Assembly: GCA_958348245.1 (NCBI GenBank)
Contig: CATVYJ010000009.1
Span: 11,835 to 75,834, forward strand
Length of the DNA: 64,000 nucleotides
Reading direction: 5' to 3'
Source: an uncultured Veillonellaceae bacterium
GTDB taxonomy: Bacteria > Bacillota > Negativicutes > Veillonellales > Dialisteraceae
Below are positions 24,564 to 32,780 of the stretch, piece by piece; within the stretch, counting starts at the first letter, position 1; every line of letters begins with the position of its first letter. The position numbers and the translations under genes were made by a program. The notes below the pieces were generated by a model. The model was not told the origin of the DNA and did no database searches. It saw nothing but the letters and a program-made list of their open reading frames with translations.

Positions 24564-26102
24564 TTGACCATTAAAAGAGCGTTGATCAGCGTATCCGACA
24601 AGACCGGCGTGGTGGAGTTTGCCAGAGGCCTTCACGAACTGGGCGTGGAAATCATTTCCACCGGCGGCACCATGAAAGCCATCGCGGCGGCGGGCATCCC
24701 GGTCACCTCCGTCTCCGACGTGACGGGCTTTCCGGAAATGATGGACGGCCGCGTGAAGACCCTCCATCCCAAAATCCACGGGGGCATCCTCGCCATCCGG
24801 GACAATCCGGAGCACGTGAAAGCCATGGAAGAACACGGCATCACCCCCATCGACCTTGTGGCGGTGAATCTCTATCCCTTCCGCCAGACCATCGCCAAGC
24901 CCGGCGTGACGCTTGCCGAAGCCATTGAAAATATCGACATCGGCGGCCCCTCCATGGTGCGCGCCGCGGCGAAGAATTACAAATACGTGGCCATCGTGGT
25001 AGACCCCGCTCAGTACGGCGAGATCCTCACGCGCATCAAGGAAGACACCCTCACGGAAGAGTTCCGCCTGAAACTGTCCCAGAAAGCGTTCCTCCATACG
25101 GGCCTCTACGACTGCGCCATCGCGGACTACCTCGAGAAGCAGGCGGACGGCGGCAGCGTCATGCCCGACGTGTTCAGCCTGGCCTACACGAAGATTCAGG
25201 ACCTGCGCTACGGGGAAAACCCGCACCAGCAGGCGGCCTTCTACAAGGATCCGGAAGAGACGGGCGGCATCGCCGCGGCGAAGCAGCTCCACGGGAAAGA
25301 GCTCTCCTACAACAACATTGTGGATATGGAAGCGGCGTGGGATCTCGCCATGGAATGGAAAGACACCCCCGCGTGCGCCATCATCAAGCACACCAACCCC
25401 TGCGGCACCGCTCTCGGCGCGACCCCGGCGGAAGCGTTCCGGCGCGCCTTTGAAGCGGACAGCAAATCCGCTTTCGGCGGCATCGTCGCCATGAACCGCG
25501 AATGCGACAAAGAGACCGCGGAAGCGATGAAGCCCATTTTCTTCGAAGTCGTCATGGCGCCGAAGTTCTCTCAGGAAGCGCTGGACGTGCTCGGCACGAA
25601 GAAAAATATCCGCCTCATCGAAGTGCCCGAACTGTCCAGGCCGGAACTGCAGATCAAAAAAGTCTCCGGCGGCTGCCTCCTCCAGACCCCGGACGACAGC
25701 GCGGAGACCCGCGAAGACTGCACGGTCGTCACGGACCGCGCCCCCACGGAAGACGAATGGGCGGCCATGGAATTTGCGTGGAAGATCGTGAAGCACGTGA
25801 AGTCGAACGCCATCGTCCTCACCGGCAAAGACGTGACCTACGGCGTGGGCGCGGGGCAGATGAACCGCGTGGGCTCCGCGGACATCGCCATCGCCGAAGC
25901 GGGCGAAAAGGCGAAAGGCTCCGTCATGGCCTCCGACGCGTTCTTCCCCTTCGGCGACACCGTCGAAGCGGCGGGCAAGGCGGGCGTCACCGCCGTCATC
26001 CAGCCGGGCGGCTCCATCCGGGACCAGGAATCCATCGACATGGCCAACAAATACGGCATCGCCATGGTCTTCACCGGACACCGCCATTTCCGTCACGGAT
26101 AA
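24564..26102 (+). CDS. purH: Bifunctional AICAR transformylase / IMP cyclohydrolase PurH (TTG start)
   Basis: 512 residues from TTG 24564; AAAGGAG lies about 12 bases upstream and overlaps the end of purN. N-terminal MGS-like IMP cyclohydrolase domain (RALISVSDKTGVVEFARGL, STGGTMKAIAAAGIPV, GRVKTLHPKIHGGIL) and C-terminal AICAR transformylase domain (LRYGENPHQQAAFY, IIKHTNPCG, SDAFFPFGDTVEAAG, IQPGGSIRDQESID). Catalyses the last two steps to IMP. The non-ATG start and long spacer may lower its translation relative to neighbours. Confidence 0.96.
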   Translation: MTIKRALISVSDKTGVVEFARGLHELGVEIISTGGTMKAIAAAGIPVTSVSDVTGFPEMMDGRVKTLHPKIHGGILAIRDNPEHVKAMEEHGITPIDLVAVNLYPFRQTIAKPGVTLAEAIENIDIGGPSMVRAAAKNYKYVAIVVDPAQYGEILTRIKEDTLTEEFRLKLSQKAFLHTGLYDCAIADYLEKQADGGSVMPDVFSLAYTKIQDLRYGENPHQQAAFYKDPEETGGIAAAKQLHGKELSYNNIVDMEAAWDLAMEWKDTPACAIIKHTNPCGTALGATPAEAFRRAFEADSKSAFGGIVAMNRECDKETAEAMKPIFFEVVMAPKFSQEALDVLGTKKNIRLIEVPELSRPELQIKKVSGGCLLQTPDDSAETREDCTVVTDRAPTEDEWAAMEFAWKIVKHVKSNAIVLTGKDVTYGVGAGQMNRVGSADIAIAEAGEKAKGSVMASDAFFPFGDTVEAAGKAGVTAVIQPGGSIRDQESIDMANKYGIAMVFTGHRHFRHG

Positions 26103-26114
26103 AAGGAGGACCCC

Positions 26115-27389
26115 ATGAAGGTACTTGTCATCGGCAGCGGCGGCCGGGAGCACGCTCTCTGCTGGAAGCTCGCCCAGAGCAAAGACGTGGAAAAAGTGTA
26201 CGCCATCCCCGGCAGCGACGGCATGCAGGATGTGGCCGTGCCCGTCCCCGTGGCGAGCCAGGAAGATATCGTGGACTTCGCCCGGCTCATGCAGGTGGAC
26301 CTCACCGTAGCGGGGCCGGAGACGGTTCTCGCCGAAGGGCTTGCCGACAGATTCCGCGAAGCGGGGCTCGCCTTCTTCGGCCCGTCGCAGGCGGCGGCGC
26401 GCATTGAAGGCTCCAAGGGCTTCGCGAAGGAACTCATGAAGAAATACGGCATCCCCACCGCGGCGTACCGCACCTTCACCGACGAAGCGGAAGCGGCGGC
26501 GTATGTGAAGACGCAGCCCTGCCCGCTCGTTATCAAGGCGGACGGCCTCGCCGCGGGGAAGGGCGTCGTCATCGCGCAGACCGCTGAAGAAGCGGAGGCG
26601 GCCGTGCACGACATGATGGAAGGGCGCGCCTTCGGCAGCGCGGGCGCCACCGTGGTCATTGAAGAATACATGGAAGGGGAAGAAGCGAGCGTCCTCGCTT
26701 TCTGCGACGGCAGGACCATCGTCCCCATGATTTCCTCGCAGGACCACAAGCGCATCCGCGACAACGACGAAGGGCCGAACACCGGCGGGATGGGGGCCTA
26801 CGCGCCCGCGCCGGTCATGACGCCCGAACTCATGAAGACCGTACAGGACACCATTCTCCAGCCCGCGTGCGACGCCATGGCAGCGGAGGGCTTCCCCTTC
26901 GTGGGCTGCCTCTACGCCGGTCTCATGATCACCGCGGACGGTCCGAAAGTGGTGGAATTCAACTGCCGCTTCGGCGACCCCGAGACGGAAGTGGTTCTGC
27001 CCATGCTCGACGCGGACCTGGCGGAGATCATGCTCCACTGCGTGAATGGCACGCTCTCTCCGGAAGACGTGCGCTGGAAGGCGGGCTACGCCGTGGACGT
27101 GGTGCTCGCTTCCGAAGGCTACCCCGCGGGGCATGCCGACGGGGACGTCATCACCGGCCTTGAAGCGGCGCAGCATCTGGGCTGCCACATTTTCCACGCG
27201 GGCACGAAGAAGAAGAGCGGCGAATTTGTCACCGCCGGCGGCCGCGTGCTGAACGTCGTCGCCTGGGGCGACACCCTGCAGGAGGCGCGGGACCGGGCCT
27301 ACGCGGGCGTGTCGTGCATCTCCTGGCGCGGCATGCAGTACCGCCGCGACATCGCGGCCAAAGGGCTCAGACATCTGGAAGAGAAATAA
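26115..27389 (+). CDS. purD: GAR synthetase (phosphoribosylamine-glycine ligase) PurD
   Basis: 424 residues, ATP-grasp enzyme joining glycine to phosphoribosylamine. Seen: MKVLVIGSGGREHALCWKL, FGPSQAAARIEGSKGFAKELM, PLVIKADGLAAGKGVVIA, EEYMEGEEASVLAFCDG, and VVEFNCRFGDPETEVVLPML with metal ligands. The C-terminal domain is complete. Last gene of the operon; AAAGGAGG seven bases before the ATG, terminator 9 bp after the stop. purL, purQ, purS, purB and purK are not in the window. Confidence 0.97.
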   Translation: MKVLVIGSGGREHALCWKLAQSKDVEKVYAIPGSDGMQDVAVPVPVASQEDIVDFARLMQVDLTVAGPETVLAEGLADRFREAGLAFFGPSQAAARIEGSKGFAKELMKKYGIPTAAYRTFTDEAEAAAYVKTQPCPLVIKADGLAAGKGVVIAQTAEEAEAAVHDMMEGRAFGSAGATVVIEEYMEGEEASVLAFCDGRTIVPMISSQDHKRIRDNDEGPNTGGMGAYAPAPVMTPELMKTVQDTILQPACDAMAAEGFPFVGCLYAGLMITADGPKVVEFNCRFGDPETEVVLPMLDADLAEIMLHCVNGTLSPEDVRWKAGYAVDVVLASEGYPAGHADGDVITGLEAAQHLGCHIFHAGTKKKSGEFVTAGGRVLNVVAWGDTLQEARDRAYAGVSCISWRGMQYRRDIAAKGLRHLEEK

Positions 27390-27398
27390 ACAAAGCAA

Positions 27399-27431
27399 AA
27401 CAGTCTGCCTTCACGGGCGGGCTGTTTTTTT
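27399..27431 (+). terminator. Terminator of purine operon
   Basis: AACAGTCTGCC / GGCGGGCTGTT stem with two G-U pairs and a T run. Confidence 0.88.
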
Positions 27432-27978
27432 GCGCCCGTTTTGCAAAGAGGCGAACGCCTTCCGCGCAGAAAAAAGCGGCCCCCCGATGCGGAGGCGGAC
27501 GCGGAGGGGAACGGGAGAGAGGCGGAGGATTTTTCCGCGCGGCAGGGAAAACGCGGCGGCTTTTTTCGGCGCGTTTCTCCGCATGGGCGGGGGACGTCCT
27601 GCTTCGGGAACGCGCGGCGAAGCGGCGCGAGGGAAAAACGCAGAGAAAGAGGAGGCGCTTTGTCCGGCGCAGCCCCTTTCTTTTTTCTCTTTATATGCGT
27701 TATATACGACAGGCGTTCCCAGCGCTGCGGAACGGCAGAGAGGCGCATCGCGGCGGCGCGGGAGGGACGCGGGCGCGCCCTGCGCGGAACGCGTCAATTT
27801 TGCGGCGGCGGCGCGCGGCGTTTGCGCTGTTTTTCCGGAATTTCATACGGAGGCGGCAGGGAAATCCGGAAAGTCTGTACGGCGCACTGCGGTTTTCTTT
27901 ACAAAGGGAAAAACGGCGGAACGCCCGGCGGGACGGGGCGGACGCGGGTTTCGGCGGGAACGGCCCGGCCTGCGGAGC
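27432..27978 (+). other. 547-bp GC-rich noncoding gap
   Basis: Between the pur terminator and the pst promoter. Several overlapping Arg-rich frames run through it, but none has a ribosome site, domain or consistent codon use. Purine- and GC-skewed runs (for example the Gs and As at 27480-27560) look like decayed or structural DNA. No tRNA-like or CRISPR-like structure seen. Confidence 0.6.
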
Positions 27979-28016
27979 TTACAGTGTTTTTACAAAGTAG
28001 ACGGAAAAAATACATT
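27979..28016 (+). promoter_or_regulatory. pst promoter with PHO-box-like direct repeats
   Basis: TTACAG (27979-27984) and TTACAA (27990-27995) are direct repeats with an 11-bp period, the geometry of PhoB/PhoP boxes. The second repeat overlaps a -35 (TTTACA, 27989-27994) that is 16 bp from TACATT (28011-28016). Activation by the PhoP encoded downstream is inference. Confidence 0.55.
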
Positions 28017-28094
28017 TTCCCGTGTTTGAATTTTACACTCGTCCCGTACACTGTAATCACCGAAACAAAGTTGGATATTTAGGGAGGAATCATA

Positions 28095-28979
28095 ATGAAT
28101 CTCAAGAAAATGGCAGCTGCAGGTTTATCCGTAGTCGTTCTCGCCGGTCTCGCAGGATGCGGCGGCAGCCAGGACAAGGCGGCTGATAAAAAGGCGGAGA
28201 GCGATCTGTCCGGCCAGGTGACCGCTTCCGGTTCGTCCGCGCTTCTTCCGCTCGCCAAGGATGCGGCGGCGAAGTTCAAGGCGGAAAATCCGAAGGTATC
28301 CCTGACGCTCAATGCGGGCGGCTCCGGCACGGGCCTGAAGCAGGTTTCTGAAGGTTCGGTGGATATCGGCATGTCCGACGTGTTTGCGGAAGAAAAGCTC
28401 CCCGCTGAAAAAGCGAAGGAACTGGTGGATCACAAGGTCTGCGTCATCACCATGGCTCCCATCGTCAATAAGGACGTGGGCGCGGCGGTGAAGAACCTCA
28501 CCAAGGCGCAGATCCAGGACATCTTCACCGCGAAGGTCACGAACTGGAAAGACGTGGGCGGCCCCGATGAACCGATCGTCCTCGTGACCCGTCCTTCCAC
28601 CTCCGGCACGAGAGCGCTCTTCACGAAGTACGCCATGGACGGCAAGGAAGAAGCGTCCAACAAGTCTCTGGAAACGGACGATTCCGGCACGCTCATCCAG
28701 AGCATTTCCCAGACGAAGGGCGCCATCGGCTATGTGGCTCTGTCCTATCTGGTGAACAACAAGGACGTGGCGACCGTGGCGATCGACGGCGTGGAACCGA
28801 CGCTGGAAAACACCTACAACGGCAAGTACCCGGTCTGGGGCTATGAACACATGTACACCAAGGGCGAACCCAAGGGCGCTGTGAAATCCTTCCTCGACTA
28901 TATCGTCTCCGACAAGTACGCGGGCGAACTGGAAAAACAGGGCTACGCCGTCACCTCCAAGATGACCGTGCAGCGCTGA
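28095..28979 (+). CDS. pstS: Phosphate-binding lipoprotein PstS
   Basis: 294 residues; GGGAGGA seven bases before the ATG. Lipobox LAGC (Cys22) anchors it outside the cytoplasmic membrane. PBP-like domain: VTASGSSALLPLAKDAA, LNAGGSGTGLKQVSEGSVDIGMSDV and RPSTSGTRALFTKYAM, which are the phosphate-contacting Ser/Thr/Arg/Asp loops. Delivers inorganic phosphate to PstCA. A 217-bp gap with several hairpin-forming segments separates it from pstC, so the receptor may be made in excess over the permease. Confidence 0.94.
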   Translation: MNLKKMAAAGLSVVVLAGLAGCGGSQDKAADKKAESDLSGQVTASGSSALLPLAKDAAAKFKAENPKVSLTLNAGGSGTGLKQVSEGSVDIGMSDVFAEEKLPAEKAKELVDHKVCVITMAPIVNKDVGAAVKNLTKAQIQDIFTAKVTNWKDVGGPDEPIVLVTRPSTSGTRALFTKYAMDGKEEASNKSLETDDSGTLIQSISQTKGAIGYVALSYLVNNKDVATVAIDGVEPTLENTYNGKYPVWGYEHMYTKGEPKGAVKSFLDYIVSDKYAGELEKQGYAVTSKMTVQR

Positions 28980-29196
28980 TGGCCTGACGCACAGAGACTG
29001 AAACAATTGACAGAATGGACGGGCTGACCGTCCGGGCGAAGAGACGCTGGACAGCGTGAGTAAGAAGAACACCGTTCAGCGTTTTCTTCCGCCAAATTCT
29101 GGCAGAGCGCCGCGCGCCTCCTGTATCCGGCCTGGAGGGGAGGGCGGGGCTATGCCAGGTTTTGGCGTTTTCGTTTCCTGACAAAGGGGGATCACA

Positions 29197-30105
29197 ATGG
29201 ACACATCGCGGCAACAGAACATGTTCCGCCGGGAGTATCTGGGGAAAGGCATCGCCACCCTGTGCGGGCTCTTTCTCATCGTATTGACCATCGCCATCGG
29301 ATGTTTCCTGCTGGGAAAAGGGTCGCTCACCTTCACGCAGTTCGACCATTCCATCACGGAGTTCCTGTTCTCCGCCGACTGGAAGCCGTCCGATACGGAA
29401 GAGGGCGGCGGACAGGTAGGGGCGCTCATCTTCATCGTCGGCTCCATCCTGACCTGCGCGCTCGCGCTGATCATCTCCGTGCCGTTCAGCCTGTGCACGG
29501 CCATCTTCATGACGAAGATTTCTCCCTCCCTCGGCGAGAAAATCATCCGCCCCGCGGTGGAAATCTTCGTAGGGATTCCTTCGGTCGTCTACGGATGGGT
29601 CGGCCTGGTCGTGCTGGTGCCGCTCATCCGCGAAGTGTTCAACGTGCCTCACGGACAGTCGGTGCTCGCCGCGGGCATCGTGCTGGCGGTCATGATTTAT
29701 CCCACCATCACCTCCGTCTCGGCGGACGCCATCCGCAGCGTCAATAACAAGTACATCGAAGGGGCGTACGGCCTCGGCTCCACCCGCTGGCAGATGCTCT
29801 ACAAGGTGCTGCTCCCCGCGGCGTCCACGGGCATCCTCACCGCTATCGTGCTCGGCCTGGCCCGCGCCTTCGGCGAAGCCCTCGCGGTGTCCATGGTCAT
29901 CGGCAAGATGCGCGCGTTCCCGGAAAGCCTGCTTTCCCCGACGAATAACCTCACGTCCGCCATCGCTTCCGACATGGGCGGCGCGATGGACGGCGGCGAA
30001 TTCAACTCCGCCCTCTGGTCCATGGCGCTCCTGCTCTTCGTGATTTCCCTGCTCTTCATTCTCATCATCCACGCCCTGTCCGGCCGAAAGGAGGAAGCCG
30101 CATGA
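29197..30105 (+). CDS. pstC: Phosphate ABC transporter permease PstC
   Basis: 302 residues, RBS AAAGGGGG. Six predicted helices; the first helix follows a short cytoplasmic N-terminus and a periplasmic loop. The permease EAA-like loop reads YGLGSTRWQMLYKVLLPAASTGILTAIVLGLARAFGEALAVSMVIG. GIPSVVYGWVGLVVLVPLI is typical of PstC. Forms the membrane channel with PstA. The stop overlaps the pstA ATG by 4 bp. Confidence 0.95.
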   Translation: MDTSRQQNMFRREYLGKGIATLCGLFLIVLTIAIGCFLLGKGSLTFTQFDHSITEFLFSADWKPSDTEEGGGQVGALIFIVGSILTCALALIISVPFSLCTAIFMTKISPSLGEKIIRPAVEIFVGIPSVVYGWVGLVVLVPLIREVFNVPHGQSVLAAGIVLAVMIYPTITSVSADAIRSVNNKYIEGAYGLGSTRWQMLYKVLLPAASTGILTAIVLGLARAFGEALAVSMVIGKMRAFPESLLSPTNNLTSAIASDMGGAMDGGEFNSALWSMALLLFVISLLFILIIHALSGRKEEAA

Positions 30106-31031
30106 CGGCAGACATGACAAATTCCAACCGGGACTATCTCCGCAACGTGGACGGCGGGCTCAAGCGGGCCCACCTCTGCGACGAGATCGCCACCGCGGCC
30201 TTCTACATCGTTTCCGGTTTCTTCGTGCTTCTCCTCATCGCCTTCACGCTCTACGTGGTGTGGGGCGGCGTGAAAGCCATGAACGCGGAGATCTTCTCCT
30301 TCTCTGAAGCGGGCATCGGCAATCAGTTCTTCAATACGGTGTATCTGGTCTTCCTGTCCCTTGTGATTTCCGTACCGATCGGCATCGCCGCCGGGGTGTA
30401 CATGGCGGAATATGCGCCGGAAGGCCGCGTGACGAACGCGCTCCGCATCGCCATTGAAACCCTGTCGTCCCTTCCGTCCATCGTAGTCGGCCTCTTCGGC
30501 TACCTGGTATTCATCATCATGGTCCACACCCAGTGGAACCTGTTCTCCGGCGCGCTCGCCGTATCCATCCTGTCCCTGCCGCTCATCACCACCACCACGT
30601 ACGACGCCTTCAAGGCGCTGCCCATCGGTTGGAAGCACGGGAGCCTGGCCCTCGGCGCGACGCACTGGGAAACTATCTGGCACGTCATGCTCCCCGCATC
30701 GGTCGGCCCCATCATGACGGGCATCATCCTCGCCGCGGGCCGCGGATTCGGCGAAGCGGCGGCGCTGCTCTACACCGCCGGCATGAGCACCGACATCAAC
30801 TGGAGCGTGTGGGACATCACCTCCCCGGTGTGCCCGCTGAACCCCTTCCGCCCGGGTGAAACCCTGTCCCTGCAGGTCTGGGCGGCCCGTACGGAAGCGA
30901 CCTCCGCTTCCGCAGGCGACGTAGCCGCCGCGGCTTCCGCCGTCCTCATGATCATGGTTCTTGTATTCAGCATCGGCGCACGCCTCTTGAGCCGCCATTT
31001 AGCAAAGAAATCTGAAGGAGAGAAAGCATAA
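30102..31031 (+). CDS. pstA: Phosphate ABC transporter permease PstA
   Basis: 309 residues; AAGGAGG inside the pstC end serves the ATG at 30102. Six helices, conserved [20 protein letters not shown] and EAA loop [46 protein letters not shown] roughly 45-residue insertion between the last helices ([23 protein letters not shown]) is periplasmic. Its last base is shared with the pstB ATG (TAATG). Confidence 0.95.
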   Translation: MTADMTNSNRDYLRNVDGGLKRAHLCDEIATAAFYIVSGFFVLLLIAFTLYVVWGGVKAMNAEIFSFSEAGIGNQFFNTVYLVFLSLVISVPIGIAAGVYMAEYAPEGRVTNALRIAIETLSSLPSIVVGLFGYLVFIIMVHTQWNLFSGALAVSILSLPLITTTTYDAFKALPIGWKHGSLALGATHWETIWHVMLPASVGPIMTGIILAAGRGFGEAAALLYTAGMSTDINWSVWDITSPVCPLNPFRPGETLSLQVWAARTEATSASAGDVAAAASAVLMIMVLVFSIGARLLSRHLAKKSEGEKA

Positions 31032-31840
31032 TGTACAATGACAGTGTTCTTGGCGCCGTATCCGCCGCCGCCGACATGCCGATCCGTTCCAACCTGAGCT
31101 TCACCTGCAGCCACGTGAACCTCTACTACGGCAGCTTCCAGGCGCTGAAAGACATCAATCTGAAAATCGAACGGAATAAAATCACCGCGCTCATCGGACC
31201 GTCCGGGTGCGGCAAGTCCACCTTCCTCCGCACGCTGAACCGCATGAACGACCTCGTGCCGGGCTGCCGCGTGGAAGGGGAAATCATGCTGGACGGCGTG
31301 GACGCCTACAAAGACGTAGACCCCATCGTGCTTCGTCGCCATGTGGGCATGGTCTTCCAGCAGCCGAACCCGTTCCCGAAGAGCATCTATGACAACGTGG
31401 CCTACGGCCCGCGCCTCAAAGGCATCACGAAAAAATCCGAACTCGACGAAATCGTGGAGACCAGTCTCCGCCAGGCGTCCATCTGGGACGAACTGAAAGA
31501 CCGTCTGAAAAAATCCGCTCTCGGCCTCTCCGGCGGCCAGCAGCAGCGTCTCTGCATCGCCCGCGCGCTCGCGGTAAATCCGGAAGTGCTCCTCATGGAC
31601 GAAGCCACCTCCGCCCTCGACCCGATTTCCACGGCGCACATCGAAGACCTCGCGCTCGAACTGAAAAAGAAATACACGGTCATCATGGTGACGCACAACA
31701 TGCAGCAGGCAAAGCGCATCGCCGACCGCACCGCCTTCTTCTACCTGGGCGAAATGGTGGAATACGGCGACACCGAGCAGATTTTCGAACATCCGCAGGA
31801 AGACCGGACGAAACGGTACGTATCCGGCAACTTCGGCTGA
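31031..31840 (+). CDS. pstB: Phosphate ABC transporter ATPase PstB
   Basis: 269 residues. Walker [10 protein letters not shown] (about residue 56), Q-loop [19 protein letters not shown], signature [15 protein letters not shown], Walker [14 protein letters not shown] and switch His [25 protein letters not shown], all PstB-specific. Energises phosphate uptake by PstCA. Starts on the last base of pstA. Instead of phoU, a terminator and then phoPR follow. Confidence 0.96.
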   Translation: MYNDSVLGAVSAAADMPIRSNLSFTCSHVNLYYGSFQALKDINLKIERNKITALIGPSGCGKSTFLRTLNRMNDLVPGCRVEGEIMLDGVDAYKDVDPIVLRRHVGMVFQQPNPFPKSIYDNVAYGPRLKGITKKSELDEIVETSLRQASIWDELKDRLKKSALGLSGGQQQRLCIARALAVNPEVLLMDEATSALDPISTAHIEDLALELKKKYTVIMVTHNMQQAKRIADRTAFFYLGEMVEYGDTEQIFEHPQEDRTKRYVSGNFG

Positions 31841-31890
31841 TACGGATTCGGAAGGACTCCGCGCGGCCGGGAGGCGCACGACCCGGACGG

Positions 31891-31948
31891 ACAGCTGCCC
31901 GCTATGAGCGTACAACGGGGTACGCCGCAGCGGGCGGCTGTTTTCTTT
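31891..31948 (+). terminator. Terminator of pst operon
   Basis: Outer 13-bp stem ACAGCTGCCCGCT / AGCGGGCGGCTGT (one G-U) enclosing an inner GCGTAC / GTACGC stem, then TTTCTTT. Confidence 0.88.
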
Positions 31949-31993
31949 ACCTCCTTCAATCTGAGAAACAGATGAAATGAGTGTAAATCCGAT

Positions 31994-32022
31994 TTGACAA
32001 AAGACCATCCTTCATATATAGT
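31994..32022 (+). promoter_or_regulatory. phoPR promoter
   Basis: TTGACA (31994-31999), 17 bp, TATAGT (32017-32022): a strong sigma-70-type promoter separating the regulators from pstSCAB. Confidence 0.85.
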
Positions 32023-32063
32023 AGATTATCCGACAGCCCCCGGCGGGGCGGAAGGGAGAGAAT

Positions 32064-32747
32064 ATGCCGCTCATTTACTGTGTGGAAGACGACGAGAATA
32101 TCCGCGAACTGGTGAGCTACGCCATGCGCGGACAGGGATACAACGTGATCGGCTTCGGTTCCGCGGACGAACTGCGCCGCGTGATGGACCACAATAAACC
32201 CGATCTGATCCTGCTGGACATCATGCTGCCCGGCAAGGACGGCCTCACCATCCTGAAAGAGCTCCGGGAAAATCCGGAAGACAAGGACATTCCCGTCATC
32301 ATGATGACCGCCAAGACCAGCGAATTTGACATCGTGCGCGGGCTCGACCTCGGCGCGGACGACTACGTGACCAAGCCCTTCGGCATCATGGAGCTCCTCT
32401 CGCGCATCCGGTCCGTCATGCGCCGGAGCCAGCGCGGGACTGACCGCGACTCGTCCACCCTGTCCTTCGGGAGCATCACCGTGGACTGCCGCCAGCACAT
32501 CGTCACCGAGAACGGGCGGGAAGTGCAGCTCACCCTGAAAGAATATGAGCTGCTCTGCTACATGATTCTCAATAAGGGCATCGTCCTCTCCCGGGACCAG
32601 ATCATGCAGGCCGTGTGGGGCTCCCCCTTCGAAATGGAGAGCCGCACCATCGACATGCACATCATGAGCCTTCGGCAGAAACTGGGCAGCGCGGGCTCAC
32701 TCATCCGCACCGTCCGCGGGGTGGGATACCGCCTCGGCGAAAAATAA
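32064..32747 (+). CDS. phoP: Phosphate-response-type response regulator, OmpR/PhoB family
   Basis: 227 residues. Receiver domain 1-120 with acidic pocket VEDDEN, phosphoacceptor Asp52 (LILLDIMLPGKDG), switch Thr in MMTAKTS and Lys in VTKPFG. Winged-helix DNA-binding domain about 130-227 (LTLKEYELLCYMILNKG, ESRTIDMHIMSLRQKLG, IRTVRGVGYRLGE). Placed directly after pstSCAB and before a PAS-containing kinase, so assigned as PhoP/PhoB by context. RBS GGGAGAG. Binds DNA as a dimer; the PHO-box-like repeats before pstS are its likely target. Confidence 0.9.
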   Translation: MPLIYCVEDDENIRELVSYAMRGQGYNVIGFGSADELRRVMDHNKPDLILLDIMLPGKDGLTILKELRENPEDKDIPVIMMTAKTSEFDIVRGLDLGADDYVTKPFGIMELLSRIRSVMRRSQRGTDRDSSTLSFGSITVDCRQHIVTENGREVQLTLKEYELLCYMILNKGIVLSRDQIMQAVWGSPFEMESRTIDMHIMSLRQKLGSAGSLIRTVRGVGYRLGEK

Positions 32748-32780
32748 ATTCTGGAAATAAAGGAGACGTGAACACACAGA

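Noticed and set aside
23811..27398. 1195-codon open frame on the minus strand opposite purN-purH-purD
   Set aside because: It is the antisense shadow expected in GC-rich coding DNA; no ribosome site, His/Arg/Val-rich nonsense composition, and the plus strand encodes three well-known enzymes.
27314..28082. Four overlapping Arg-rich frames in the pst upstream gap
   Set aside because: They overlap each other in different frames, lack ribosome sites and run into the pst promoter.
28980..29196. Terminator between pstS and pstC
   Set aside because: Several weak hairpins but none with a T-tail; the genes are more likely one operon with a long spacer.
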